Assembly (NCBI GenBank): GCA_013365365.1
Contig: JABVXU010000567.1
Location: forward strand, 1-34,163
Length of the DNA: 34,163 nucleotides
Reading direction: 5' to 3'
Source: Cruorifilaria tuberocauda
Taxonomy: Eukaryota; Nematoda; Chromadorea; Rhabditida; Onchocercidae
Positions within the stretch are counted from its first letter, which is position 1. The number at the start of each line of letters is the position of its first letter. Below the pieces are notes generated by a model. The model worked only from the letters and a program-made list of their open reading frames with translations. It was not told the origin of the DNA and ran no database searches. Position numbers and translations under genes: made by a program. Shown piece by piece: positions 1 through 11,070 of this stretch.

Positions 1-507
1 TTGTTTCTATTTTTATTCATTTACCTTTTTTTTTATCATTAAAAAAAAATCCCACCTTAACTAAATTAAAGGATCATTGTAGTATTGGTGTAGATTTCTT
101 GCTAATTATTATTGTAACAAATTAATAAATACATTGAATATTGGGCAAAAAAAAACTGATTTTTGTTTTTATCAATTATTAGAAAATTTACAAAATATAA
201 AATTTTGCAGCTTTAAAATTTTATTATGATGAAAAAATATAAACAAAAATTATAGAAAAGAAAATTTGAAAAATAATTACTAGAAGCTTATTGCAAGGTA
301 ATATGATTATTAAATGGAATAGTTTTCTAATGATTAAATTTAAATTTTAAATAGTATCTGACGTAATTTGATTATATATTATTAAGGAAATTCTATGATT
401 ATATGAAATTTAAACTCTAATCTTCTCTAAGTTTTAATATTATTTGAAAAATTTTTTTTTATGAATTTTAATATTTAAGTTAAAGGAATAAGAATAGCAA
501 ATTTCAG
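1..507. other. AT-rich DNA upstream of the first visible exon
   Basis: Very AT-rich with many homopolymers. No exon could be supported here. It ends in the acceptor TTTCAG at 502-507, so it is most simply intron of the DSL-like gene. Confidence 0.5.
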
Positions 508-2214
508 TTTACAACTTGCATACAATATTCAATGTATTAATAATAAATATGGTCCAAATTGCGATTTGAAATGCACATCAGCATCATCTAAGAATTTGCA
601 TGCAGCATGCATATCAGTCATTACAGGAATGCAATATTCCTGTAAGTATGGAAGCGATTTAATAAAGGTTATATAATTTATAATTTTGGATTAAATTTTA
701 GCAATTTTTTTTATCACCTATTATTTGTTTATCACTCTAATTTATGCTTATCATTTATCAATCAATTCATTAAAACTTTAATTTATCTTAATATTTTAGA
801 TATTTGATTGCACACCATGCCCATATGGTTTAATAACAAATCAAACGAAATGTGTTACACCAAGCATTGCTCCAATAATTAATGTTCGTTAATTAATTAT
901 ATACTTTTTTTATTAATTATTCAATTTAAATTTCTAAAAAATTACAGCTTAATTAATCAAAAAAACAATACGACAAAAAAAAGTTCAAAAAATTTACATC
1001 AATAGATTCGCTGAAATAATACAAATTCATTTATGTTAGTTTAAATGCTTAATTCAAGCTTTTTCCACCTGCACGATTAAATTTATTTCAGGTTTTTTTT
1101 TTTAAATGCTATAAAATGGTTTTATAAATTGTTTACGTATTTTTCATTTTCGATAAATTTTTTTCTCGAAACGAAAATTTTCCAATATTTTCAAGAACTA
1201 TTTAATAATTTTCTTAATTTTAAAAAATTTAGCGAAATTTCGTCTCATCAACTTTTCGTATTTGGACTATTGTACTTGGTTGTTTTCTTGGTCTTTCTAT
1301 AATCCTCATTCTTGCACTTATTATCACATTGGTCATGTTAGTATTTGTTAATCTTACATCAAATTTATCTATAAAATATTGATTAATGCATTTGAGATAT
1401 CTTACGTACGTGAAATAAAGAAAAAGAAACATATCAATCTGGTTTTTATTTTTAGAAATTTGAAGAATTGATATTCAAAGTTCGAAAAATTTTTATGAAA
1501 TCAACGTCATCTAGATTGTTATAACATAATTGTAAACTGATTGTAGGATAGATAAAAGAAAAACTACATTACACGATCGACGTCACACTGGACGTACGTA
1601 TGGTACAGCGTATAGAACGTATCCAAGTAAAACATTATCATCTCGAGAAAATGATGAATGGCAACGTAGTCATATCAAAGCTACGACAAGAGATAGTGGG
1701 ATTTCTTCACGTACCGCAATATCCGAAAAACTAATTGAGGTAAATAACAATAATAAATATATATCAATATACCAGTTTCTCGATAATTAATGATAGCTTC
1801 TACAAAAAAAGTATATAGTAATTGAAGATATTTATTATCAATTAATTTTGTTAATTTCTACTTGTTGCATATTTTTTTCTTCCATACCTAAATATTATCA
1901 TTACTGATATTTCAAACATAACTTAAATATTATCATTACTGATATTTCAAATATAACTTAAATATTATCATTACTGATATTTCAAATATAACTTAAATAT
2001 TATCATTACTGATATTCAAATATAACTTAAATATTATCATTACTGATATTCAAATATAACTTAAATATTATCACTACTGATACTTTCTTTGATATTCATC
2101 AAATTTTTGAAAAATTTCTGATAATTACTTCTTTATTTCTATGCTGATAATTTACAGGATCAATATGTTCATCGTAATATTGCTTTAATAGGAAGGCGAG
2201 AAGCACATGTATGA
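508..2214 (+). CDS. DSL-like single-pass membrane protein, 3' part (5' end missing)
   Basis: Seen: five exons with matching phases, 508-667, 800-883, 1233-1336, 1547-1739 and 2158-2214, encode the last 198 residues and end in TGA. Visible residues 9-55 hold cysteines spaced like a DSL module: C, then KYGPNC, DLKC, HAAC, YSC and a later C. A short Cys pair (CTPCPYG) follows. Residues about 91-116 are a strong membrane helix (IWTIVLGCFLGLSIILILAL then IITLVM). The last 82 residues are an Arg/Ser/Thr-rich, presumably cytoplasmic, tail. Known: DSL modules mark Notch ligands such as LAG-2 and Delta. Odd: the canonical GW.G before the last DSL cysteine is absent and no full EGF repeats follow. The first exon begins mid-codon after a TTTCAG acceptor, so signal peptide and upstream exons are missing. 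The last exon could instead splice at 2209 (GTATGAG) to 3855. Role as a Notch ligand is inference. Confidence 0.6.
1887..2082. repeat. Minisatellite, about 5.7 copies of a 34-35 bp unit
   Basis: The unit contains AAATATTATCATTACTGATA followed by TTCAAATATAACTT. Copies are near-identical, differing by a T in the TTTC/TTC stretch and by single substitutions. It lies wholly within the last intron (1740-2157) of the DSL-like gene. Confidence 0.9.
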
Positions 2215-3533
2215 GTAAATTGAAAGGTGATCAAGATTTTTCTAATAATATCTAATATCTTATGTGCAAGTATCGAAATATTTTTATGAATTATAAAGCT
2301 TTCATAGCAAAACGATAAATCTAAATCAAGTAACTCAAGTAAAGAGTGTTGTCGATCAATTAATTGCTACTGAAATCAGATGGTACGTATCCAGGTTACA
2401 TTACATTCTCAGTTCGAGCATTCAGGAGATTGAGGAAAGATATGAAATTTGCTAAATAGAATTCCAATAAATTCAATAGTGGAGAGTTTTCAAAAATTAT
2501 TTAAATATCAATTAAGAATCTTTTAAATTCAATAATTTGAATTCAGTAATAAATTCGAAGACTTTATTATATCTACTACCTCGATAATCTCGTTTTTTTT
2601 TTCTTAAAATTCAACTTTTTGAAATGGTTTATTTTTCTTGATACAGTTTTCGAAGTTTAATTTCATTTATTCTTCAAAGTATTGCTTGCTATTTTCTTTT
2701 CTTTCAAATATTTAAATAATTTATTTTAAAACTTTCGTTCCCCATCATTTTTCTTTTTCCTGAATTATTTGTTAATGTTTTGTACTCTAAGAATATTGAA
2801 AAAAATTGCACAAAAACGATTACAAAGTTTTCTAGAAATTTTAAAATTTGAAATGATTTGAAATCTATTTTCTATCTTTGACATACAAAATTTTACCAAA
2901 TGATAGATGAGTGGAAAAGGAATCGAATATTTTTTTTTGCAATCTTTACACCTAATTGTATTTAATTTTAAAAGGTAGACGAGAAAAAAGATAGTTTGTT
3001 AAAGTTTTCATCTCTTTAAAGTTCAAATTTTATCAATTTATTTATCCGTTCTCATCATTCTGCATTTAATTCTTCCTATGAAACTACTTAGCAGATTAGT
3101 TTTACTTCTTTTTTCAAGCATGCTTTTTTGATTTTAATTATGATAATTTGCAACTGCAGAATTTGCTGTTAGAAATTATCATACATTTTCTTATCGTAAA
3201 TTTAGATTTGATTAATCAGAACAAGGAGAAACGTATTTGATAATAAAACTCATTTACCATTTTTAAAAACATTCTTTGACTTCTTTCATTTTATTGGCAA
3301 ATTCAACAATTATCAAATTTTTTAAAATTACAAATTTTGTGTGTAATCATAGAAATATGTTAGAGAATATTTGTTAATAGTAGAATAATTCTTTTTCATT
3401 TAAATTTCTACGATTGATAATAAAGCATATATTTATTTGTTGCTGTATTCATTTTTAACAGGTGTTATCAATAAAGAATTCATAAATTTCTCTTGCAAAT
3501 TAGACAACTATCCCTATTTTTTTAAATCAATAA

Positions 3534-3562
3534 AGAGAGAGAGAGAGAGAGAAAGAGAGAGG
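3534..3562. repeat. (GA)n microsatellite
   Basis: A nearly pure GA run with one interruption (GAAAGA). Confidence 0.85.
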
Positions 3563-3854
3563 AAAAAATTTAATAAATTTTTACGCATTTTATTGTGTTA
3601 ATTTGAAATTTGAAGAATTTTTGTGCTTAATGCAAAAGTACGTAGCGGCAAATTAAATGCACTTATTAATTCATCATTCATTCAAAATTCATTACTTTTC
3701 TCCAAAAATATAAAATTCTGCATACTTTGCTGAATTTTGAAAATGTCTGATAAATGACATTGTCAAAGTTTCAAATGGATTTTTATTCTACATAATTATC
3801 GATCCAATCCTATTCGTAATGTTAACTTTTTTACGTTTATAATTATTATTGCAG

Positions 3855-3914
3855 GTTTTCCAAATTGCTTACGAATGGGGTCCAAGCGTATCGAAAATAC
3901 CGAAATCATTTTGA
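3855..3914 (+). CDS. Candidate alternative or true last exon of the DSL-like gene
   Basis: After an acceptor ending TTATTGCAG, 19 codons read VFQIAYEWGPSVSKIPKSF and then TGA. The phase is 0, matching both the end of exon 1547-1739 and a good donor at 2209 inside the annotated last exon (CAT|GTATGAG). The gene could therefore end here, replacing only the final Val of the shorter form. The exon is short and the intron would be 1.6-2.1 kb, so chance is possible. Confidence 0.3.
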   Translation, partial: VFQIAYEWGPSVSKIPKSF

Positions 3915-5071
3915 TGAAATTAAAATGATTCTATGAAAGAATTCAAACAATAATAAATAGGACTCACTCATCTAGTACAATTAAGATTAGTTAAATGTCA
4001 CGGAAAATATTTCAATTGTGATATTTAATATTTTCAGATATAATTCAAATCAAATTACTGCCTAATTCGTATTTATTCTCAAGTAAAATTATCATATTGA
4101 TAAGCAGTAATTAATGAACAGTTGATGCATAACTAAATTTATTATATTCTTTATTATTAGGAACAAGTACATCATTCGGTTTCGAAATGCTCACATAGCA
4201 TATCAAATGCACTAATAATAGGCAATCTCTATGGTTTTTAAAATTTCAATTCCAATCGAAATTGATATGATAAAACTTTTCGAAATAATCTAACGAAAGC
4301 ACATAATTATCCCCAAAAAATACGTCAATATATATAAATAAATTAAACGAAATACACTGAAATAGATGACGATAGCAGGAGAATGATAAAACTAGTAAAA
4401 AGAAGTAAAAAAAATTCTTATTAACACCAGTACACCACATTGAAAGCAGTTTTGGACAGCAACCACTGCTAAACAAATCATTCGCGTGAAAACTACCAGA
4501 ACATATAGATCCATTTGTATGAGAAAGCAAACGAAGATGGCAAATATGAAAAATAAATACAAACTTTAGTGAAGGTTCCCGATGTTCTCATGCATATTAA
4601 TAAATACCACTCCTTGTTATATTCATTCTATTCGCGCAAAGGATATACTGTATCAAGGATATACTGTGAACAGTTTTTTCGTATACTTTAATCTATTTTT
4701 TTGGTGACAGGATTTTCAATGGGTTCAAAATTATAAACGATGAAAAACGCGTGAATTCTCTTAGTTATTCGGAAACAACTCCACAAGCCTAGTAATACAG
4801 GTAGATTTACAAAAGCAAATAAAAAATCTTCAAAAACTTTTAGGAAGAGATATGATTAAAAAATAATATCAAACAAATCTGCATGAGAATGTGTGAAGAG
4901 AAGTAAAATTATACATGCGATGATATGAAAAATAATACATAACCGGATTAAAATATGTTAAAATATTAAATAAATAAAATACATTAAAATATGTATTTTG
5001 TAAATACAGTAAAAAATCATATTAATGAAATAAAAATAAAAGCAGATCCCTATATAAATGGTGATAAATAA

Positions 5072-7917
5072 CTATGTGCAAACAGATATGGTGTTAGATA
5101 CCACATCTGAAGTTCCTGATGATTCCTTCAACTCCTTCTTAAGCAATAGTAAAATATTACATAAACACTCGGAAACTGCAGGATCCACAACATTCCCATC
5201 CGTAGGTGATGTTTCAGGACAATTTTCAGGTAAACTATCACAGTTCTCGTTGGTAGAACTTTCTGGATTTATTTCGCTGCTATTTGGCAATACTTCTTTT
5301 TCATTCAGTGATTCACTGTTTCGCCTTTTTGCCGATAGTAGAGTGTTAACTAAGACGTTTTTTGTATGATCCGAACTTTCCGAAACTAAATTACTATCAG
5401 CATTTGAGGAAGCACTGCGATGGGAGGTGCTCGAGCAATGGCGCTTTCCAGAACTTCCACGAGCTAAAAAATGCATTGAACTGAATGCATAACAATGAGT
5501 TCCGACGGTTTTCGAAACAAATTGAGACTGAGAACGATTAAAAAAAACTAACTTTGTGAAGATCTCTTTAATGCTTTCTGAATCTCAAACGCCCACCATC
5601 CAGGAATACCCGTCGAAGGTTGCTGTTGAACAGCTACATGTGACATACGGTTTCGACAAGTACAATCCGTTAAACGTTCTCTTAACTCCCAAATACGTAC
5701 ACTTCGTTTTGGATTAAGCACCGGATCACAGTTCCTATAACATTAAAAAGTTCTCAAAAATAAAAATAACAGAATAAAATAATAGAAAATAACATCAATT
5801 TTTCATCATAACTCGTTCAAAATATATTAGTAAATTAAAAGAGACAACAACTCACCGACAATAGTGGCTAATTGGAATTCCGAGAAGGCCTGCCAGTTTT
5901 TCCATGACGATGTCACATTTCGCATTAATTTTCAAACAGGATAATCTATCCTTTGGTGTCCACTGCAGATTTATAATAGCTATCTGTAAAAAATATTAGC
6001 TTACAACTAAACAATGCAGTAGGGAGAGGAACAAAACAGATCAATAACACAATTACTGCAACGAACCTGAGTACCACTTTTTGGTTTTGGCCACAAAAAA
6101 TGATATTCCTTGAGGACAGCTAAACTTGTTCCTATACATAGTATGAGATCACATCGATCAATTAAGGAAATAATTCCATTCCAGTTTAACGGCCATGGTA
6201 CTTTACCAGCTTCTCCAAAATGCACAATGGTATCCATTAATTCATTATTGCATACTACACACATGCGGCCAGTACCATGACGTCTAAATCGGAGAAGAAT
6301 ATTCAGAATCAAGTAACACAATTAACAAACATGCTAAAATTTTCTGTTTGTATCGCACAGTGTTTTATGTGAACAAATTTCAACATACTAAAGCTTCATG
6401 TCACATTTTTAAGCTTTTGCTTAGCATAATTTTATAAAAAATTACATAGTTATATTTAAGAAAAAATAAATAAAATTATCTAGAGGAAAAAGTGTCGTTC
6501 AATGCTAACCTGAACTGACTTTTTTCGGTGACATCGAAAGGTCGGATATACTGTCGTGGTGGATCACAATGCTGGCATACTTCAATATGCATGTTTCCAT
6601 GGATTTCAGAAAGCATTTTCTGTGGCAAACCCGAACGCAAATGAAGACCATCGCAATTCTGTGATAATATGTGACGCACTAACCCAGTTCGACACATTTC
6701 CTTCAGTATCATATGGCTTGCAGTTGGTCCTGATTCCACTGGATTTGCACATCTAAAATTAAATGTGATGGATCCGGTTTAACTTAAGTGACGTGATATG
6801 GATGCAAAAAGAACACACACGAACGAGATAAAACAATCAACATTGATAAGTTGCACGAGTCAGCCATTTATTACAGTTATGAAACATATTGGCCAGATAA
6901 TATTGCACGTACAGAAGAGTAAATAATAACGATTTAACAACAGAATACAGAAAGAGGACAATCAATATTAAATACAAACTTGAGAGATACGATTCCTTTT
7001 TCAGCCAAGGTCCAAACACCATTAGGACCACGATAATCTGGTATTGATGCTGCCTGGAATGTACTAGAAATTTTATCAAAGATCCTTCTCAATGATTTAG
7101 TGGATTATTATTACAACTTACTTGTACATTTGAAAGTATTACATGACACTCTGTAATTCAACTTTCTGTAACTGAGCAAAAACCGTTATGCAACGAAAGA
7201 AAAAAAAAGTCATTAGGGATAAAATCATACTGTGCTAATTCCAGCTCCGGTATAAACGACAGTGCATTTTGACTTCTTTAGTAAATCAGCCAAAATTTTG
7301 CATTTCTCATCAACTACATCATCAGCCTCTTCAATCTGAATTCATGTATCATGAAGTAACAAATCAAAACGAGAACCTCCCGACTCGCACAATGTATTAG
7401 ATTTCGTGATGCAATGACAGAATGAAATTTGCTTACAACACCATTTTGCTGGTTCATAAAGCCAACCAGTCCGTTTAACTTGCTTTTATTATCATCCTTG
7501 AAAGTTCTAGAGCATACATCATTGCGCCTAGATGTAAATCCTTTCCGACTTTCTCGACCTCAACTTCACGACAAGAGATGCTCAGGTAACATTTTGTAAA
7601 ACTCAAAAATTTTAAAGAGATAGGAAAAATACATTTATCAATAAATTTGTAACAATAAATTACAACTTAACAATGTACTCCATAGCTGAAAAGAGAAATC
7701 AAATTAATTTCCAGAAGGATCTTCTCGCGTTTCCCCTTCATAAATTTTACAACAGGACCATATCCGTTTCTACTAAAACTGTCTTAAGCATCCAGCATTC
7801 GATGTAAATGGTTCATAAAGATACAGCAGAGAAATAATCAACATTTAAAACTGCATTTTGATGAAATGTTACAAATTTTTATAAAATAACCTCTCGTAAA
7901 CGATCCGCTCTCTTCAT
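5072..7917 (-). CDS. SIRT7-type sirtuin (class IV NAD-dependent protein deacylase)
   Basis: Minus-strand exons, upstream first: 7231-7335, 6980-7053, 6510-6752, 6067-6283, 5856-5983, 5553-5734 and 5072-5463, all with matching phases. Seen in order: NAD-binding [35 protein letters not shown]; catalytic His in EIHGN; zinc ligands CQHC and [32 protein letters not shown] and NLQWTPKD point to SIRT7 rather than SIRT6. Known: SIRT7 is a nuclear/nucleolar histone H3K18 deacetylase. After a Y.R..DP segment matching the usual SIRT7 end, about 180 further residues follow, ending in a Ser-rich acidic tail with a basic KRRNSES patch. The N-terminus is unresolved: a probable start exon 7891-7917 (MKRADRLRE, resembling the RRLRE of vertebrate SIRT7) and a middle exon about 7437-7550 (ending NQQNGV before GTAAGC) cannot be joined cleanly in phase. 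The enzyme core is confident. Confidence 0.88.
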
Positions 7918-7949
7918 GGTACCAATCCACAACTCATAACCACCGCTCA

Positions 7950-7951
7950 CT
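7950..7951 (-). other. Likely 5' acceptor (cis or spliced-leader) of the sirtuin mRNA
   Basis: On the minus strand the text reads TTTATTTTCAG directly before a 32-nt leader and GGTACCATGAAG. No obvious upstream exon was found, so spliced-leader trans-splicing is plausible. The leader carries a 7-codon upstream ORF (MSCGLVP) whose TGA overlaps the main ATG. Confidence 0.4.
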
Positions 7952-8255
7952 GAAAATAAATCGTGTTTAAATCAAATAAATTTCAAAAAGTCAACGAAAA
8001 AACCACTCGCTACATTCATTCCGTTCACGTACGTTGCATTTCAAGAAATTATGCAAATTTTCAAACATGGATTCTCAACAGATTCAAAAAACAGTGTATT
8101 ACGAGAATTACATGAAGTTGACACTCACGTGCACTCAACGTGCAAACAATACGTGCAAGTGCAGTACTGTGATAAAGCGCACTCTGGACAAGCACAGAAC
8201 AGGTGCGGCCTGCTGTTTCAGTATGCGACCGTTGGGATGCCACGCGAATATATGC

Positions 8256-8318
8256 TACACACACATACACATACACATACACACATATATACACACACAC
8301 ACACACACGCATACACGC
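8256..8318. repeat. (CA)n compound microsatellite
   Basis: Alternating CACACA, CATACA and TATA blocks about 310 bp upstream of the sirtuin leader. It generates spurious His/Thr-rich reading frames on both strands. Confidence 0.9.
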
Positions 8319-8884
8319 TGCAATCAATTGATTTTTGCTGTCATACGACTGTTTTCTGCGCAAAACGATATCCACATTGTCTTGCCTGCACATCGTACGT
8401 GTACGTGTAGCTTTACGGATAGCTTACAGATACTTACTGCTTACAGATATATTTATGAATGTGAGGTTAATGTGGTATTTTTTAGATGAAAGAGTAAAAA
8501 GGTAGCGGTAAATGAGATAGGGTCCTGAGTATGAGATACGTGTAAATATGATACACGTATACGTAATGACTTATAAAGGTAAAAACTTGAAATCAGTATG
8601 ATTAAAAGACAGGATATCTCATAATGAATTAACAGATATTGATAGTTAATAAAAGTATGGTGTAACGAAAAACGAATGTATTAAATGAACAAACAGAAAA
8701 TAACATGGGCATTAGAATGGATTTGTAAATTTTGAAATAACAATATAACTTACTCGTATGTCATAAATTTCAAACATTAATAGTAGCAATGTTAATTGTT
8801 ACATCATAAAAAAGATTTTACCCAAGAAGTAATTTCCTTTTTTTTTTTTGAAGTATATTTCCAATAACAAAGTTTTCAGGAAGT

Positions 8885-9151
8885 TTATTGAGTACTGAAA
8901 TTTTCTCCCCGCTGTTTTCCTTCCCGATCTTTTCCATCCCTGCCCATGTTGAACCTATCAAAAGGACGATTAATTCCATCGGTACATACAGTATGGTTTG
9001 AAAAGCAGCAAATATAAATGGGCAATTTTCAATAGAATAATCGAAGAGGTAATAAATATTGAATCACTTCGGATAGATTCTATATTTCATGATTTTATAA
9101 TTTATCCTGTTTGAATTGCCACCTCTGTTGATATGATTTCCCCTGGTTCAT
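8885..9151 (-). CDS. Candidate small two-exon ORF, Gly/Arg/Gln-rich (unrecognised)
   Basis: A minus-strand ATG at 9149-9151 opens MNQGKSYQQ. A donor (AG|GTGGCA, exon 9123-9151) and an acceptor (TTTTGATAG, exon 8885-8954) have compatible phases and give a 32-residue product continuing RFNMGRDGKDREGKQRGENF before a stop. The polar RG-rich composition is unlike translated AT-rich DNA. The donor is weak, an out-of-frame MAPQQ ORF lies just upstream, and the product is tiny, so it may be a remnant or chance. Confidence 0.2.
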
Positions 9152-11066
9152 TGCTGAGGCGCCATTTTAAATATGATCAGATTATTGTTGATTGAATTGA
9201 TTGTTTGATTGAATTAGTTGATTGAATTAGATAGGTAATAGTGTTTCGGGAACGGATCCTGAAAATAAATTTACCATTACGAGATTTATTATTTGGGAAG
9301 AAAAATTTTTGAATTCTAGTTGTGTATGGAAACTAATTTAAAAATGCAATTCTTGAAAGAATCACTTATTGAAGTAGAGCTTATCATTTATGTTTCTATC
9401 ATGGAATTTACATAGTTTTGTGTTTCCAGTCTTTCGTTTATCAAAAATAGCGCATTTAAGTTTTTATTTTTTTGTTAATAGTGAATTATTAAAGTTTGGA
9501 TGCCTTTTAATTGTTGATTTTTGGTATATGTTACTAGAATGTGAACTAAATTAAGATCAATTATCTATTAAAATCCATCAGCTCGAGATTAAAGCTTAAT
9601 AATAGCTAAGATTTTGCCTCAAGGATGGACGATTTCATTGCACTTCGCGACCATTTCACAATTCGACGTTGCTGATCGTCGATTGGGCGTGGACTATCTC
9701 CAACGGATGTTGGGAAAACAGTGTGGTGAAGTTTGATGGTTTTGTTGGGATAGGGTATGGCAGTCTTCCTTGGGTCAAGGGTCATCGGGTCAAGGGTTTC
9801 GACAAGAAAAGTGGATGAAAGTTATTGCAGACTTATCCATGATTATTGTCGTTTACATACAAAATATTTGCAGAAGTTTTTTATAAATTTTAGTTTTTCT
9901 GTCAAAATGCGGAAGTGCTTCTTAGTACCTTTGATATCGTCTTCTACTTTGGTGATATACTGGTCTTCGTTGCCTTTCAGATTTGAGGTATTAAAATTGG
10001 GTATCTTTTGATAAATTACCTGAACTTGTCATGTCAATGTTTCTCACATTCCCGGGAAGATCGACAAGATTGGGAGGGGAGAAGGTATACATTATGATTT
10101 ACGGATCTTACCTTTGTGAATTTGGGCAAATTTTTATTTCTCTTTCTTTTCTCGAATCTCCTTTCTATCTCTTTCGCCCACCTATTATTAGATGGATTGG
10201 GAAGGAAGGGAAAGGAAAAGGGATGGGAAAAGTGGCTGGAAGAAAAATATCCGTTATGCTTTGGAGGAGTAAAAGCAGAGGAGGGATGGGGGACAGGAGA
10301 TGGGACAGGGAGGGCGGAGCCGGAGGAAAAACGTGCGTTACGCTCACTTCATTTCATTTTTGTAAGTTTATGCAAATTTTTACCCGTCATTTCTCCCAAA
10401 CTTCTCTTCCCTTTCTCCCTCCATTCATCCTTATTCATTCATTGTGGCGGTCATGGAGAAGCTAGGCTGTCGTTTTACGTCATGGCGTGATTTGGCTCTG
10501 TCCTCTTCGGATTCAGACTTGCCCACTATTGGTATTCCGATTTTCTTGTTTTTTTCACTTCTCTTCAAATTCGGATTCGAAGGTTGCTATTCGTCATTAT
10601 TTGCTAATGAGAGAAGATTGGTTTCTCTTTATAAGGCAGTTATAAACAAAAAAATTAAATTTTGAAAAGAAGTTTCATTGCTAACTTAAATTCAATAGAT
10701 TTTTAGAAAATTTAGTTTCTAAAAAAGGGAACCAATTTAGATAAGATGAGTGCAAGATAAGTGGGATATGATGAATCAACAAAGAACAGAAATAAATTAA
10801 AAAAAACACTTTGACTCCTTTCACTCTTCCCCTTCTTGAAATCAATTTATATTGAGTTTGGCAATTCTCTTTCGTTTTGAAAGAAGAATTTAAAATGATT
10901 TTTGAGAACTTTTATGGAAATTGTGTGTCGAGGTCAGGATTTTACTTAGGACGAAATGTGATTATAATTGGTTTTTGGATAAGGAAATGCATTTCACATT
11001 GTAGGTAAATAGCCAGCTTTATGAAGTATTTTACTATTTTGGTGGTGTTTCGAAAATCTTTCTTCT

Positions 11067-11068
11067 AG
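11067..11068 (+). other. Acceptor immediately upstream of the caprin start codon
   Basis: TTTCTTCTAG precedes ACATGAAG, leaving a 2-nt leader before the ATG at 11071. This fits a spliced-leader acceptor or the end of an intron after a non-coding exon. Confidence 0.45.
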
Positions 11069-11070
11069 AC

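Larger units (their letters stand above)
2215..5071. other. AT-rich intergenic DNA between convergent genes
   Basis: Apart from the candidate exon at 3855-3914, a GA tract at 3534-3562 and a 13-bp direct repeat (AAGGATATACTGT) at about 4638 and 4655, I see no gene. AATAAA at 2466-2471 is a possible polyadenylation signal for the DSL-like gene. Confidence 0.5.
7950..11068. other. Shared upstream region between divergent sirtuin and caprin genes
   Basis: About 3.1 kb. It holds a CA microsatellite (8256-8318), AT-rich DNA to about 8880, a small candidate minus-strand ORF (8885-9151), short direct repeats of TTGATTGAATT at 9187-9232, and a more GC-rich, pyrimidine/purine-rich stretch from about 9600 to 10620. 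That last part may contain caprin promoter or untranslated exon sequence, but I found no decisive signal. Confidence 0.45.

Noticed and set aside
1229..1432. Minus-strand 67-residue frame
   Set aside because: It is the antisense shadow of the membrane-helix exon of the DSL-like gene, which has splice signals and matching phases on the + strand.
4246..4530. Minus-strand 94-residue Phe-rich frame
   Set aside because: Translation of AT-rich intergenic DNA; no splice context or recognisable motif.
5058..5369. Plus-strand 103-residue frame
   Set aside because: Antisense to the last sirtuin exon.
8034..8489. Overlapping frames rich in His/Thr or Val/Tyr
   Set aside because: Created by the CA microsatellite and present on both strands.
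9757..10665. Several overlapping + and - frames upstream of caprin
   Set aside because: Low-complexity Gly/Lys or Pro/Leu products of purine/pyrimidine-rich DNA, mutually overlapping, with no phase-compatible splice to caprin.
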